The translations under genes were made by a program, and so were the position numbers. The notes under the pieces are model-generated. The model saw nothing but the letters and a program-made list of their open reading frames with translations. It did no database searches and had not been told where the DNA came from. From the NCBI RefSeq assembly GCF_018122625.2, contig NZ_JAGQFT020000002.1:1-64000 (forward strand): DNA of 64,000 bases. Reading direction: 5' to 3'. Below are positions 54,235-63,920 of this stretch, one piece after another. Source of the stretch: Coralloluteibacterium stylophorae (GTDB lineage: Bacteria; Pseudomonadota; Gammaproteobacteria; Xanthomonadales; Xanthomonadaceae). The stretch's first letter is position 1; each line of letters begins with the position of its first letter.

Positions 54235-55266
54235 TCAAAGCGGTCGGTCGAGGACCGTCTTCCCCGATGCACCGGGCTTCAGTTTCCCGTTCCCCGTTCC
54301 CGCTTCCTGCCCTTCAGCCTGTAGCCGCTCCACCTCGTCCCGCAACGGCATCGCCAGGGCCGCGCCGGGGCGCTGGACCTGCAGGGCGGCGACGGCGGTG
54401 GCGAAGCGGACGGCGTCGGCGAATGCGCGGCCTTCGGCAAGGGCGACGGCGAGGCCGCCGTTGAAGGCGTCGCCGGCACCGGTGGTGTCGGTGGCGTCGA
54501 CCGCGCGTGCGGGGACGCGGTGGCAGGGCCCGCCGTCCTGCCCGGCGTCCGCGTGCGAGACGAAGGCGCCGCGTGCGCCGAGGGTCAGCACCAGGCTCGG
54601 CGGCGGCAGGCGCCGGCACAGCGCGTGGAGTTCGGCATCGGCGAGCGCATGCAGCGCGTCGGGATCGATGTCGAGCCCGCAGTGCGCCCGCAGCAGGGCG
54701 GCGAACTCGCTCTCGTTCGGGGTGAGCACGTCGACGAGCGCGAGCGGGGCGGCGGCATCCGCCGGCACGTCCGGCGCGGGGTTGTGGATGCGCAGGGCGC
54801 CGGCCTCGCCTGCGAGCTCCAGCGTGCGCCGGGTGGCGTCGGGGTGGATCTCGTGCTGGGTCAGCACCACGCGCGCGGCGGCGATCGCCTCGCGCTGCGC
54901 TTCGACGTGCGCAGCCGAGAGCGCCAGGTTGGCGCCCGGATCGACCACGATCATGTTCTGCCCGGCGGCGTCGATCCAGATCGCGGCGCTGCCGCTGGCG
55001 AGCGTGGGATGGCCTTCCCAGCGCGCGTCGACGCCCTCGGCCTGCATCAGTGCGATCGCCTGCTGCGCGATCGCATCCTCGCCGAGCGCACCGATGAAGG
55101 TGGTCGTGACGCCGAGGCGGGCGCAGGCGATGGCCTGGTTCGAGCCCTTGCCGCCGGGGCCGCTGGCGAAGCTGCCGAGCTGCGTCTGTCCCGGGGCGTT
55201 GAAGCGCGGCACGCGCCAGACGAAGTCCTGGTTGAACGACCCGGCGACGACCACCCGCCCACGCAT
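54235..55266 (-). CDS. rbsK: PfkB-family sugar/nucleoside kinase, ribokinase-like
   Basis: 343 residues. N-terminal [20 protein letters not shown] and [15 protein letters not shown] bind the sugar. The C-terminal [20 protein letters not shown] carries the catalytic aspartate and anion hole. Ribokinase phosphorylates ribose to ribose 5-phosphate. It starts 3 bases after the nucleoside transporter stop, so ribose from imported nucleosides, or a nucleoside itself, is the likely substrate. The last 30 residues are Gly/Lys-rich and run towards the heptamer array. Confidence 0.87.
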   Translation of the reverse strand: MRGRVVVAGSFNQDFVWRVPRFNAPGQTQLGSFASGPGGKGSNQAIACARLGVTTTFIGALGEDAIAQQAIALMQAEGVDARWEGHPTLASGSAAIWIDAAGQNMIVVDPGANLALSAAHVEAQREAIAAARVVLTQHEIHPDATRRTLELAGEAGALRIHNPAPDVPADAAAPLALVDVLTPNESEFAALLRAHCGLDIDPDALHALADAELHALCRRLPPPSLVLTLGARGAFVSHADAGQDGGPCHRVPARAVDATDTTGAGDAFNGGLAVALAEGRAFADAVRFATAVAALQVQRPGAALAMPLRDEVERLQAEGQEAGTGNGKLKPGASGKTVLDRPL

Positions 55267-55269
55267 GGT

Positions 55270-56598
55270 TCAGCCCGCCAGCTGCGACAGCACGCCGGCG
55301 ATGGTGGCCGTCATCAGCGTCGCGATCGAACCGCCGAGCACGGCGCGCAGGCCCAGGCGGGCGAGCTCGCCACGGCGCTCCGGCGCGATGCCGCCGATGC
55401 CGCCGATCTGGATCGCGATCGAGGAGAAGTTGGCGAAGCCGCACAGCGCGTAGGTCGAGATCAGCGTGGCCTGCGGCGACAGCGTCGCCTGGATGCGCTG
55501 CAGGTCGGCGTAGGCGACGAATTCGTTCAGCACCACCTTGGTGCCGATCAGGCCGCCGACCGCGACCGAGTCGTCCAGCGGCACGCCGATCACCCATGCG
55601 ATCGGCGCGAGCACGTAGCCCAGGATCACCGACAGGCTGAGCTCGCGGCCGATCAGGGTGTCGAGCTGGGTGACCTGGCCGAGCCAGCCGATCGGCGCGT
55701 CGACCAGGGCGATCAGGGCGACGAAGGCCAGTAGCATGGCGCCGACGTTGAGCGCCAGCCTGAGGCCGTCGGCCGCGCCGCCGGCGGCGGCGTCGATGAC
55801 GTTGGTGGCGGTGCGCTCGATCGGCACGCGCACGTGGCCCTCGGTGAGCGGGCGCTCGGTCTCCGGCATCAGGATCTTGGCCACCACCAGCGTCGCCGGC
55901 GCGGCCATGATGCTGGCGGTGATGAGGTGGCGGGCGAAGAAGGCCTGCCGCTCCGGATCGCCGCCGCCGAGCATGGCCACGTAGGCGCCGAGCACGCCGC
56001 CGGCGATGGTCGCCATGCCGCCGACCATCAGCGTCAGCAGCTCGGAGCGGGTCATCGTCGCCACGAACGGGCGGATCACCAGCGGCGACTCGGTCTGGCC
56101 GATGAAGCAGTTGGCGCAGGTCGCCAGGGTCTCGGCGCCGGACACCCGCATCACCTTGCGGATCACCCAGGCCATGGCCTCGACGATCTTCTGCATCACG
56201 CCCACGTGGTAGAGCACGCTCATCAGCGAGGCGAAGAAGATGATCGTCGGCAGCACCTGGAAGGCGAAGATGAAGCCGTAGGCCTGCCAGGCGCCGGGCG
56301 CGGTCTCGCCCTGGCCGCTGGCGATCGCGGTGCCGACCAGCTCCGGCTGGGCGAACGGCCCGAAGATGAAGTTCGCGCCCTGCTGGGTAAAGCCGAGCAG
56401 GGCGATGAAGCCCTGCGAGAGCGCACCGAAGGCCTTCGCGCCGAACGGCGTCAGCAGCACCAGGCAGGCGAAGACGAGCTGCAGCACCACGCCGATGCCG
56501 ACCAGCTTCCAGTCGACCGCGCGGCGGTTGGCGGAGAACGCCCAGGCGATGCCGAGCAGCACCGCGAGGCCGAACAGGCCGAAGAGGATCTGGAACAT
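55270..56598 (-). CDS. nupC: NupC-type concentrative nucleoside transporter
   Basis: 442-residue inner-membrane symporter of the CNT family with about 10 TM helices. Signatures: [38 protein letters not shown] for nucleoside and cation binding, [11 protein letters not shown], and [24 protein letters not shown] 56598 ([12 protein letters not shown]) is the family start. First gene of a two-gene unit with the PfkB kinase. No purine-nucleoside hydrolase or phosphorylase is nearby. Confidence 0.93.
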   Translation of the reverse strand: MFQILFGLFGLAVLLGIAWAFSANRRAVDWKLVGIGVVLQLVFACLVLLTPFGAKAFGALSQGFIALLGFTQQGANFIFGPFAQPELVGTAIASGQGETAPGAWQAYGFIFAFQVLPTIIFFASLMSVLYHVGVMQKIVEAMAWVIRKVMRVSGAETLATCANCFIGQTESPLVIRPFVATMTRSELLTLMVGGMATIAGGVLGAYVAMLGGGDPERQAFFARHLITASIMAAPATLVVAKILMPETERPLTEGHVRVPIERTATNVIDAAAGGAADGLRLALNVGAMLLAFVALIALVDAPIGWLGQVTQLDTLIGRELSLSVILGYVLAPIAWVIGVPLDDSVAVGGLIGTKVVLNEFVAYADLQRIQATLSPQATLISTYALCGFANFSSIAIQIGGIGGIAPERRGELARLGLRAVLGGSIATLMTATIAGVLSQLAG

Positions 56599-56824
56599 GC
56601 GCGCGTGGAACTCCCGAGTCGGAGACAGCACCGGGCAGCTCGGCGCCGGCAGCGAAAGACGTGCGCCGGTGAGCGCGACGCGGCAGGTTAAGACAGCCCC
56701 GGCGGCCGGGCAAGGCGTGGCGACGCGGTCTTCACGACGCCCGTGGTGCCCACCGCCCGGGCGGCACGCGGCACGGGTTCCACGTCCGCGTTCGTGCCGT
56801 TCGTCGCGTCGGCACGGGGCGGCG

Positions 56825-56853
56825 TTGACAGGCAAATGCGAATCGTTAGCATT
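56825..56853 (+). promoter_or_regulatory. Fur box overlapping the hemP promoter
   Basis: AATGCGAATCGTTAGCATT (56835-56853) matches the Fur consensus with AATG/CATT ends and a central ATCGTTA. It overlaps a promoter with a perfect -35 TTGACA (56825-56830) and -10 TAGCAT (56847-56852). It lies 37 bases before the hemP ATG. No gene is seen between the nupC start (56598) and here. Confidence 0.7.
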
Positions 56854-56890
56854 CAATGTCCCTATCGCCGATGCAGCCGAGGATCCGTCC

Positions 56891-57088
56891 ATGCCCCTCC
56901 ACACCCTGCCGCCGCTCCCGCATCGTGATCTCTCCTCCCGTGCCGCACCGGTCGACCTCGACGCCATCGACCGCGAGCTGGACAGCGGGCTGCTGCTCAA
57001 GGGCAGCCGCGAAGTGCTGATCCGGCACGCCGGCCAGGTCTACCGCCTGCGCCACACGCGCAACGACAAGCTGATCCTGACCAAGTAG
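56891..57088 (+). CDS. hemP: hemin uptake protein HemP
   Basis: 65-residue protein. The C-terminal half LLKGSREVLIRHAGQVYRLRHT and NDKLILTK is the HemP family pattern. HemP proteins are linked to heme uptake and to regulation of heme receptor expression under iron limitation. A Fur-type box and promoter directly upstream support iron control. No heme receptor gene follows in the window, which is unusual; the next gene is DUF3617. Confidence 0.88.
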   Translation: MPLHTLPPLPHRDLSSRAAPVDLDAIDRELDSGLLLKGSREVLIRHAGQVYRLRHTRNDKLILTK

Positions 57089-57440
57089 CCGGCAGCGCCG
57101 GGACGGACGGGGCACGGGAGCGCGCTCCGCGTCGTCCGCCCGCCGCATTCGCGACGCGCGCTTCTTCGACGCGCGTCGTCCGGACCCTGTCGGCGCATGC
57201 GCGATGCCCTGCCGGTGCCGCGCTCGAGCCGGTCCGGCATGGGCGCCCACCGCGCAGCATGAGGACTGGAGTCGACGCCCGCTGGCCCGCGCCACCTTCG
57301 CGCGGCGCCGCCGGTCTGGTCGGCTGCGGAGGATCCCGCGCCAGGCAGCCGGCGCCGCGCCTGTCCGCCCGTCGGCGCCGATGGTGTCGCCCCGCCCCCG
57401 CTGCTACGTTGCGCCTCCAGGCGGATCTGCCGGAGCGGTC
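57089..57440. other. intergenic region without recognised feature
   Basis: About 350 bases between hemP and the DUF3617 gene. The short open frames here lack ribosome sites and coding character. A direct repeat of CGACGCGCG near 57152-57173 is the only structure seen. Confidence 0.5.
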
Positions 57441-57896
57441 ATGCGCGTACCTGTCCTTTCCGTGATGCTCGTGCTGCTCTCCGGCGGTGGCTCCGAGGCG
57501 GCGGGGCAGCCGTCCGCCGGTGCAGCGCCCGATGCGATCCAGCCGGGTCGCTGGAAGGTCGAGAGCACGCTCGAGGATGGGCAGCGGCAGACCGCTTACA
57601 TGTGCGTCCTCCCGGAACAGGCGGCCTCCGGCAGTTTCCTGCGTGGCGAGATCGCCGAGGGCTGCACGATCGAGCGGGACGAGGTCGCCGGAGGTCGCAT
57701 CGACCTGGCACTGCGCTGCGCCAGCGAAGGGGGCGGGGCGATGACCAGTCGCATGACCGGCAGCTACACCGCGACCAGCTACCGGACCGAGAACGCCGTG
57801 GACCTGGGCGCCGGTGCCCCGATGAAAGCGAACGTGGCGGGCACCTATGCATCGGCGACCTGCCAGGACGACGACTTCCGGCTCACCGCCGACTGA
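57441..57896 (+). CDS. DUF3617 secreted protein
   Basis: 151-residue periplasmic protein. The signal peptide is VPVLSVMLVLLSGGGSEAAG. The body begins QPGRWKVESTLEDGQRQTAYMC and ends SATCQDDDFRLTAD, a DUF3617 pattern in which a compact beta fold carries a few cysteines. Function unknown. ATG 57441 is preferred over the upstream in-frame start at 57204, since it places the signal at the N-terminus. Confidence 0.78.
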   Translation: MRVPVLSVMLVLLSGGGSEAAGQPSAGAAPDAIQPGRWKVESTLEDGQRQTAYMCVLPEQAASGSFLRGEIAEGCTIERDEVAGGRIDLALRCASEGGGAMTSRMTGSYTATSYRTENAVDLGAGAPMKANVAGTYASATCQDDDFRLTAD

Positions 57897-58079
57897 TCGC
57901 CCGTCCGGGCCGCCGCTGCGCCGCTGCTGCAGTCTGCGCACCGGACGACACCGCCGGGCGGCGTGGGCGAGGCGACTTCCGGTCCGGGCGGGCACCCGGG
58001 TTCTGCCGCGGCTCCGGTCGTTCCGCCGCGGCCTATACTCGGCGAGCTGACGGCAGGGGTGCCGGGGGAGATCGAGGGG

Positions 58080-59063
58080 ATGGAGATGATGACCGTACTG
58101 GTCGGGGTGCTCGTGGTGTTCGCGGTGATCACCGCGTTCAAGGGCATCCGCATGGTGCCGCAGGGCTACGAATACACGGTCGAGAAGTTCGGCCGCTATA
58201 CGCACACGATGAACCCGGGCCTGCACTTCCTGGTCCCGTACGTGCAGGCCGTGGGCCGCAAGATGAACATGATGGAGCAGGTGCTCGACGTCCCCAGCCA
58301 GGAGGTCATCACCAAGGACAACGCGGCGGTGAAGGTCGACGGGGTGGTGTTCTTCCAGGTGCTGGATGCGGCCAAGGCCGCCTACGAGGTGGCCAACCTC
58401 GAGATCGCGATGATCGCGCTGACCCAGACCAACATCCGCACCGTGATCGGCTCGATGGACCTGGACGAGTCGCTGTCCAACCGCGAGGTCATCAACGCGC
58501 AGCTGCTGAACGTGGTCGACCAGGCGACCAACCCCTGGGGGCTCAAGGTCAACCGCATCGAGATCCGCGACATCCAGCCGCCGCGCGACCTCATCGATTC
58601 GATGGCGCGGCAGATGAAGGCCGAGCGCGAGCGCCGCGCGGTGATCCTGGAGGCCGAGGGCCACCGGCAGTCGGAGATCCTGCGCGCCGAGGGCGAGAAG
58701 CAGGCGGCGATCCTCGAGGCGGAGGGCAAGAAGGACGCGGCCTTCCGCGAGGCCGAGGCGCGCGAGCGCCTGGCCGAGGCCGAGGCCAAGGCGACCGCCA
58801 TGGTCTCCGACGCCATCGCCGCGGGCAGCGTCAACGCCATCAACTATTTCGTCGCGCAGAAGTACATCGAGGCCTTCAAGGCGCTGGCCGAAGCGCCGAA
58901 CCAGAAGTTCGTGCTGATGCCGATGGAGGCCTCGGGCGTGGTCGGCTCGCTCGGCGGCATCGCCGAACTCGCGCGCACCGCGTTGGGCGAGGCCGGCGCC
59001 ACGGCCAAGCCGGGCGACGTGCCTCCTGCCTCGGCGCGCGCGCGGTTCATGCCGGAGGGCTGA
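58080..59063 (+). CDS. QmcA-like SPFH (stomatin/prohibitin) membrane protein
   Basis: 327 residues. One N-terminal TM helix ([20 protein letters not shown]), then an SPFH domain: [58 protein letters not shown] and [15 protein letters not shown] long coiled coil (residues 185-260) drives oligomer assembly. These proteins build membrane microdomain cages and hold the FtsH protease. The nfeD-like gene starts 3 bases downstream, the standard partner. Start 58080 or 58086 are both possible. Confidence 0.92.
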   Translation: MEMMTVLVGVLVVFAVITAFKGIRMVPQGYEYTVEKFGRYTHTMNPGLHFLVPYVQAVGRKMNMMEQVLDVPSQEVITKDNAAVKVDGVVFFQVLDAAKAAYEVANLEIAMIALTQTNIRTVIGSMDLDESLSNREVINAQLLNVVDQATNPWGLKVNRIEIRDIQPPRDLIDSMARQMKAERERRAVILEAEGHRQSEILRAEGEKQAAILEAEGKKDAAFREAEARERLAEAEAKATAMVSDAIAAGSVNAINYFVAQKYIEAFKALAEAPNQKFVLMPMEASGVVGSLGGIAELARTALGEAGATAKPGDVPPASARARFMPEG

Positions 59064-59066
59064 GGC

Positions 59067-59501
59067 GTGCGCGGGGAAAGCCTGTTCTGGATCATCCTGG
59101 CGATGGCGCTGTTCGGCGCCGAGGCGCTCGCGCCCGGCGCCTTCCTGCTGTGGTTCGGGATCGCCGCGGCGGCGATGTTCGCGATCACCCTGGTCGTGCC
59201 GGACATCTACTGGGTCTGGCAGGCGATCGTGTTCGTGGGCCTGGCCACCGCCTCGACCTGGGTCTATCGCACCTGGTTCATGCGCAACGAGCGGCCGAGC
59301 GACCGGCCGCTGCTCAACCGCCGCGCCGAGCAGCTCGTCGGCCGGGTGGTGCCGCTGGAGACCGCCATCGTCGACGGCCGCGGCCGCGTGCAGATCGGTG
59401 ACGCGTTCTGGACCGTCGTCGGCGAGGACCTGCCCGCCGCGACGCGGGTGCGGGTGGTGGGCGTCGAAGACGGCGCGCTGCGGGTGGAGCCTGCCTCCTA
59501 G
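59067..59501 (+). CDS. NfeD-family membrane protein
   Basis: 144 residues. Three TM helices (about residues 6-28, 30-48, 50-70) precede a C-terminal OB-fold ([41 protein letters not shown]). It is the short NfeD type without the serine protease domain and pairs with SPFH proteins. It starts at GTG 59067, 3 bases after the SPFH stop, so the pair is one operon. Confidence 0.9.
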   Translation: MRGESLFWIILAMALFGAEALAPGAFLLWFGIAAAAMFAITLVVPDIYWVWQAIVFVGLATASTWVYRTWFMRNERPSDRPLLNRRAEQLVGRVVPLETAIVDGRGRVQIGDAFWTVVGEDLPAATRVRVVGVEDGALRVEPAS

Positions 59502-59685
59502 CGTTGCCCGGGGCCGGGGCCGAGGATCGGCCGCAGGACCCGGAACGCCGCGCGCCGGCCCCGAAGGCCGGCCCCGGGTCCGGAACCCCGCGGGGCGGCG
59601 GCCCGTACTCCGATCCACGGCCGGCTCCCGCTCGGCCCGGGCGAACCCGCATACTTGCCTGCTCCCCACGCCGCCGGAGCGCCCC

Positions 59686-60789
59686 ATGCCCAAGCAGACC
59701 GTCCTCAACGCCACCCACCGCGCGCAGGGCGCGAAGATGGTGGACTTCGGCGGCTGGGACATGCCCATCCACTACGGCTCCCAGCTCGACGAACATCATG
59801 CGGTGCGGCGCGCAGCCGGCATGTTCGACGTCAGCCACATGACCGTGGTCGACCTGACGGGCGATCAGGTGCGACCGTTCCTGCGCCGCCTGGTCGCCAA
59901 CTCGGTCGACAAGCTCAAGGTCGCCGGCAAGGCGCTCTACACCTGCATGCTCGACGAGCAGGGCGGGGTCATCGACGACCTGATCGTCTACTACCGCGAC
60001 GAGCGCAGCTTCCGCCTCGTGGTCAATGCCGCCACCCGCGACAAGGACCTGGCCTGGATCCAGGCGCAGGCTGCGCCGTTCGGCATCGAGGTCCGCGAGC
60101 GGCCGGAGCTGGCGATGATCGCGGTGCAGGGCCCGAAGGCGCGTGCGGCCGTGATCGGCCTGCTGCCCGGGGACGCAGGCGCTGCGGTCGAGGCGCTGGG
60201 CAAGTTCGCCGCGGCCGAGGTCGGCAGCGACTTCGGTCCGTTGTTCGTCGCCCGCACCGGCTACACCGGCGAGGACGGGTTCGAGGTGGTGGTCGAGGAG
60301 GGCCATGCGGTGGCGCTGTGGAATGCGCTGCGCGAAGCCGGTGTCGCGCCCGCCGGCCTTGGCGCGCGCGACACGCTGCGCCTGGAGGCGGGCATGAACC
60401 TCTACGGCCAGGACATGGACGAGAGCGTGTCGCCGTGGGAGGCCGCGCTCGGCTGGACCGTCGCGCTCGACGGCGACCGCGACTTCAACGGCCGCGCCGC
60501 GCTCGAGGCGCAGAAGGCGGCCGGCGGCGCCCGTCGCATGGTGGGCCTGGTGATGGACGAGAAGGGCGTGCTGCGCCATGGCCAGCGCGTGCTCACCGAC
60601 GCCGGCGAGGGCGAGATCCTGTCCGGCACCTTCTCGCCGACGCTGGGCAAGGCCATCGCCTTCGCCCGCGTGCCGTCCGGAGAACTCGGCGCGGTGCGTG
60701 TCGACATCCGCGGACGCGAGGTGCCGGTGCGGGTGGCGAAGTTCCCGTTCGTGCGCGACGGTCAGGCGCAGCCGGGCGTGCTGTCATGA
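59686..60789 (+). CDS. gcvT: glycine cleavage system T protein (aminomethyltransferase)
   Basis: 367-residue cytosolic enzyme that moves the methylene group from lipoyl-GcvH to tetrahydrofolate. Motifs: [60 protein letters not shown] and a C-terminal barrel with RVAKFPFVR. Length matches E. coli GcvT (364). No glycine riboswitch is seen upstream. It overlaps the next gene by 4 bases. gcvH and gcvPA follow on the same strand. Confidence 0.96.
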   Translation: MPKQTVLNATHRAQGAKMVDFGGWDMPIHYGSQLDEHHAVRRAAGMFDVSHMTVVDLTGDQVRPFLRRLVANSVDKLKVAGKALYTCMLDEQGGVIDDLIVYYRDERSFRLVVNAATRDKDLAWIQAQAAPFGIEVRERPELAMIAVQGPKARAAVIGLLPGDAGAAVEALGKFAAAEVGSDFGPLFVARTGYTGEDGFEVVVEEGHAVALWNALREAGVAPAGLGARDTLRLEAGMNLYGQDMDESVSPWEAALGWTVALDGDRDFNGRAALEAQKAAGGARRMVGLVMDEKGVLRHGQRVLTDAGEGEILSGTFSPTLGKAIAFARVPSGELGAVRVDIRGREVPVRVAKFPFVRDGQAQPGVLS

Positions 60790-61415
60790 ACGCCCGGCCC
60801 GCGCTCGACTACTTCCTGACCTGCATGTCGCCGTACGCCTATCTCGGGCATCGCGCCTTCCTGGCGCTGGCCCAGCGGCAGGGCGTGGCCGTGCGCTACC
60901 GGCCGGTGCGGCTGCTGCGCCAGTTCGAGGAGACCGGCGGCCTGCCGCTGGGCAAGCGCGCGCCCGCGCGGCAGCGCTATCGCCTGCTGGAGCTGCAGCG
61001 CTGGCGCGCGTTCCGCGAGCTGCCGCTGAACCTGGCGCCGAAGTTCTATCCGGTCGACGCCGAGCACGCCGACCGCTGCATCCTCGCCCTCCTCGACGCC
61101 GGCCACGATCCGGGCGAGTTCGTCTTCGCGGTGCTGCGCGCACTGTGGGCGGACGAGCTCGACATCGCCGACCGCACCGTGCTCGAGGGCCTGCTCGCCC
61201 AGGCCGGCATCGCCGAGGTGGAATCGATCCTCGATGCCGCGCAGGACCCCCGACACGGCGCCGCGCTGGACGCCAACACCCGCGACGCGATCGCGCTGGA
61301 CCTGCCGGGCGTGCCCGGCTACGTCCGCGATGGCGAAGCCTTCTGGGGCCAGGACCGGCTCGACCTCCTCGAGCACGCGATCGCCAGCGGACGCGCGCCG
61401 TACCGGCCCGGCTGA
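60786..61415 (+). CDS. DsbA-fold isomerase (2-hydroxychromene-2-carboxylate isomerase-like)
   Basis: 209 residues of the kappa-class GST/HCCA isomerase group: [21 protein letters not shown] has a serine rather than a CxxC redox pair, and [21 protein letters not shown] is the family C-terminal motif with cis-Pro region GVPGY. Such enzymes use glutathione to isomerise aromatic intermediates. It starts inside the gcvT stop, an odd place for this function, so it may have another role in the same transcript. Confidence 0.85.
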   Translation: MNARPALDYFLTCMSPYAYLGHRAFLALAQRQGVAVRYRPVRLLRQFEETGGLPLGKRAPARQRYRLLELQRWRAFRELPLNLAPKFYPVDAEHADRCILALLDAGHDPGEFVFAVLRALWADELDIADRTVLEGLLAQAGIAEVESILDAAQDPRHGAALDANTRDAIALDLPGVPGYVRDGEAFWGQDRLDLLEHAIASGRAPYRPG

Positions 61416-61501
61416 CGGTCGCGTACGGATCGGCTCTCCGAATACAATCCGCGGCGCACGGCCCCGTGCCGCCCCACGACCCCTTTCCAGGAGCACCGCG
61501 C

Positions 61502-61897
61502 ATGAGCGAGATCCCCGGCGACCTCAGGTTCCTCAAATCCCACGAATGGGCGCGCGTCGAGGACAGCGGCCACGTCACCGTCGGCATCTCCGACCACGCG
61601 CAGTCCCTGCTGGGCGATCTGGTCTACGTCGAGCTGCCGAACGTGGGCGACCGCGTCGAGGCCGGCAACGCCTGTGCCGTGGTCGAGTCGGTCAAGGCCG
61701 CCTCCGACGTCTACGCGCCGATCAGCGGCACCGTCACCGCGGTCAACAGCGCGCTGACCGACAAGCCCGAGACCATCAACGAGGACGCCTACGGCGAGGG
61801 CTGGATCTTCGTCGTCGAGACCGACGAGGCCGATGCCGTCAACGAGCTGCTGTCGCCCGACGATTACGCCGAGCTCCTGGAAGACGACGACCACTGA
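61502..61897 (+). CDS. gcvH: glycine cleavage system H protein
   Basis: 131-residue lipoyl carrier that shuttles the aminomethyl group between P, T and L proteins. The lipoyl lysine is in [14 protein letters not shown] at about residue 64. [21 protein letters not shown] at the start and [17 protein letters not shown] at the end are typical. Length is standard. It lies between the isomerase and gcvPA, with a hairpin at 61924-61950 after its stop. Confidence 0.97.
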   Translation: MSEIPGDLRFLKSHEWARVEDSGHVTVGISDHAQSLLGDLVYVELPNVGDRVEAGNACAVVESVKAASDVYAPISGTVTAVNSALTDKPETINEDAYGEGWIFVVETDEADAVNELLSPDDYAELLEDDDH

Positions 61898-61923
61898 CCT
61901 TCGGCGTCATCCCGCACTTTCCC

Positions 61924-61950
61924 GACGACGGCCGCCTGGCGGCCGTCGTC
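61924..61950 (+). terminator. hairpin between gcvH and gcvPA
   Basis: GACGACGGCCGC, loop CTG, then the exact complement: a 12-base perfect stem 27 bases after the gcvH stop, followed by GTTTC. Likely an attenuating terminator that lowers gcvPA expression relative to gcvH. Confidence 0.6.
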
Positions 61951-61979
61951 GTTTCCGCGACCAACGAGATTCCTGACCC

Positions 61980-63332
61980 ATGCCCTTCATTCCCCATTCC
62001 GACGACGACGTCCGCCAGATGCTCGCGACGATCGGCGCGGACGACATCGAGGCGCTGTTCGACGAGATCCCCGCCTCGCTCAAGGTCCGCTCCCTGGAGA
62101 AGGTTCCGGAGGGCCTGTCGGAGATGGACGTGTCGCGGCTGATGCGCGAGCGTGCGCGCGCCGACGAGGTCGAGCTCAACTTCGCCGGCGCGGGTGCCTA
62201 CGAGCACCACATCCCGGCGGCGGTGTGGCAGATCGTCGGTCGCGGCGAGTTCTATTCGGCCTACACGCCATACCAGGCCGAAGCGAGCCAGGGCACGCTG
62301 CAGCTGATCTACGAATACCAGACGATGCTGACGCGGCTGACCGCGACCGACGTCTCCAACGCCTCGATGTACGACGGCGCCACCGCGCTGGCCGAGGCGC
62401 TGCTGATGGCCGAGCGTAGCCAGCGCCGGGGCGGCGCGCGCCGCGTGCTGGTGCCCGAGTCGGTGCACCCGGCCTACCGGCAGACGGTGCGCGCGATCCT
62501 GGACCTGCAGCAGATCGAGGTGGTCGAGCTGCCGTGCCCGGGTGGCTGCCTGGATGCGGCGACGCTGGCCGCGGTCGAGGGCGACTACACCGCGCTGGTC
62601 GTGCCGCAGCCGAACTTCTTCGGCGTGCTGGAGGAGGCCGATGCGCTCGCCGACGCCGCGCACGCCGCCGGCGCGCTGGTGGTGGCGGTGGTCAACCCGA
62701 TGTCGCTGGCGCTGCTGAAGCCGCCGGGCGAGTGGGGCGGGCGCGGTGCCGACATCGTCTGCGGCGACGGCCAGCCGCTGGGCGTGCCGCTGTCCTCGGG
62801 CGGGCCCTACTTCGGCTTCCTCGCGTGCAAGAAGGAGCTGGTGCGCAACATGCCGGGCCGCATCGTCGGCCGCACCGTCGACGTCGACGGCCGCGACGGC
62901 TACGCACTGACCCTGCAGGCGCGCGAGCAGCACATCCGCCGCGCCAAGGCGACCTCCAACATCTGCACCAACCAGGGTCTGCTGGTCACCGCGGCGACCA
63001 TCTACCTCTCGCTGCTGGGACCGCAGGGCCTGGCGGCGGTCGCGCAGCGGTCGCTGGCCAACCTCGCGGCGCTGCGCGAGCGGCTCGTCGCGATCCCGGG
63101 CGTCGAGCCGCTGTTCGCCGGGCGCGAGCACTTCCACGAGACGGCCTTCCGCCTGCCGAAGCCCGCCGCCGAGGTCGTCGAACGGCTCGCCGCTCAGCGC
63201 GTGGTGGCAGGCGTCGCGCTCGGCGACTTCTACGCAGGGCGCGACGACGTGCTGCTGGTCTGCACCACCGAGACCAAGCGCGCCGAGGACCTCGACCGCT
63301 TCGCCACGCTGCTGGCCGACGCGTTGCGCTGA
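61980..63332 (+). CDS. gcvPA: glycine dehydrogenase (decarboxylating) subunit 1
   Basis: 450-residue N-terminal half of the glycine cleavage P protein. Motifs: [69 protein letters not shown] and [12 protein letters not shown]. The PLP lysine lies on subunit 2, which is not in the window: nothing resembling gcvPB follows before 64000. Many Xanthomonadaceae have this split form with gcvPB elsewhere. The gene ends with a terminator at 63356-63388. Confidence 0.95.
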   Translation: MPFIPHSDDDVRQMLATIGADDIEALFDEIPASLKVRSLEKVPEGLSEMDVSRLMRERARADEVELNFAGAGAYEHHIPAAVWQIVGRGEFYSAYTPYQAEASQGTLQLIYEYQTMLTRLTATDVSNASMYDGATALAEALLMAERSQRRGGARRVLVPESVHPAYRQTVRAILDLQQIEVVELPCPGGCLDAATLAAVEGDYTALVVPQPNFFGVLEEADALADAAHAAGALVVAVVNPMSLALLKPPGEWGGRGADIVCGDGQPLGVPLSSGGPYFGFLACKKELVRNMPGRIVGRTVDVDGRDGYALTLQAREQHIRRAKATSNICTNQGLLVTAATIYLSLLGPQGLAAVAQRSLANLAALRERLVAIPGVEPLFAGREHFHETAFRLPKPAAEVVERLAAQRVVAGVALGDFYAGRDDVLLVCTTETKRAEDLDRFATLLADALR

Positions 63333-63355
63333 GCGCATCGCGGCATCGCCCATCG

Positions 63356-63388
63356 ACGCCCGCGTCGCTCGCTGCGACGCGGGCGTTT
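63356..63388 (+). terminator. rho-independent terminator after gcvPA
   Basis: ACGCCCGCGTCGC (63356-63368) and GCGACGCGGGCGT (63374-63386) form a perfect 13-base stem with a 5-base loop, followed by TTTCGTTTG. It ends the glycine cleavage transcript. Confidence 0.85.
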
Positions 63389-63561
63389 CGTTTGCGCAGT
63401 CCGCGCATTCGTATCGTTCCGCGTGCGCATCGGGCGTGCGAAACGCGTGTTCGCGCTGCCGAGCAGCGATCGACGATGCGAGGTGCAGGCGAACGCGACG
63501 GATGCGTGCAAAGCATGCATCGCACCTTCGCGCGATGGCGGTGCGGCGTGCGGCGCATTGG

Positions 63562-63590
63562 CTGAAAGCCTTGTGCAGCAAGGCTTTCAG
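63562..63590. repeat. perfect palindrome with 12-base arms
   Basis: CTGAAAGCCTTG (63562-63573), spacer TGCAG, then CAAGGCTTTCAG (63579-63590). The arms are AT-richer than their surroundings. No T-tract follows. Could be a protein-binding site, a recombination site or a mobile hairpin. Confidence 0.75.
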
Positions 63591-63713
63591 ACCATCATGC
63601 GGATGCGCGGGACGATGCGCCGGGAGCGAGGCATCGCCCGCGCTGCTCTGCAGGCGCATCGGCATCGGCCCGCAAAGCCCGCAGTGGCGCGGCTTTGCGC
63701 GCTGAAACTTGTT

Positions 63714-63920
63714 GACAGTGTCTGACCCCCTGATTAGGTTTCGCCGCAACAACGCGATCGCGCAGACGAGTGAGCTTGAGCAAGACGTCGACGAGGGCAT
63801 TCGAGTACGGGTCCATCCGGTATGCATCTTCGGTGGATCGCAGAGCAGCTTTCCCTCGCAAAAACGCATCGCACGCATCGATCGACCGACGCCCTCGCCA
63901 GTTCGGCGTGGGCGTTTTCG
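63714..63920 (+). ncRNA. possible small RNA unit
   Basis: A promoter-like pair, TTGACA (63714-63719) and TAGGTT (63737-63742) spaced 17 bases, lies upstream of a terminator-like hairpin at 63889-63915 (ACGCCC-T-CGCC paired with GGCG-T-GGGCGT) followed by TTTTCG. No open frame in between has a ribosome site. This would give a transcript of about 170 bases. Evidence is only this arrangement. The rest of 63389-64000 shows no gene. Confidence 0.35.

Noticed and set aside
54034-54238. N-terminal extension of dusB through the heptamer array
   Set aside because: The frame is open only because the repeat lacks stops. The peptide is a Pro/Ser repeat, and the family start is at 54034.
59502-59685. Glycine riboswitch upstream of gcvT
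   Set aside because: The region has GC-rich inverted repeats but none of the conserved aptamer bases, and is too short for a tandem aptamer.
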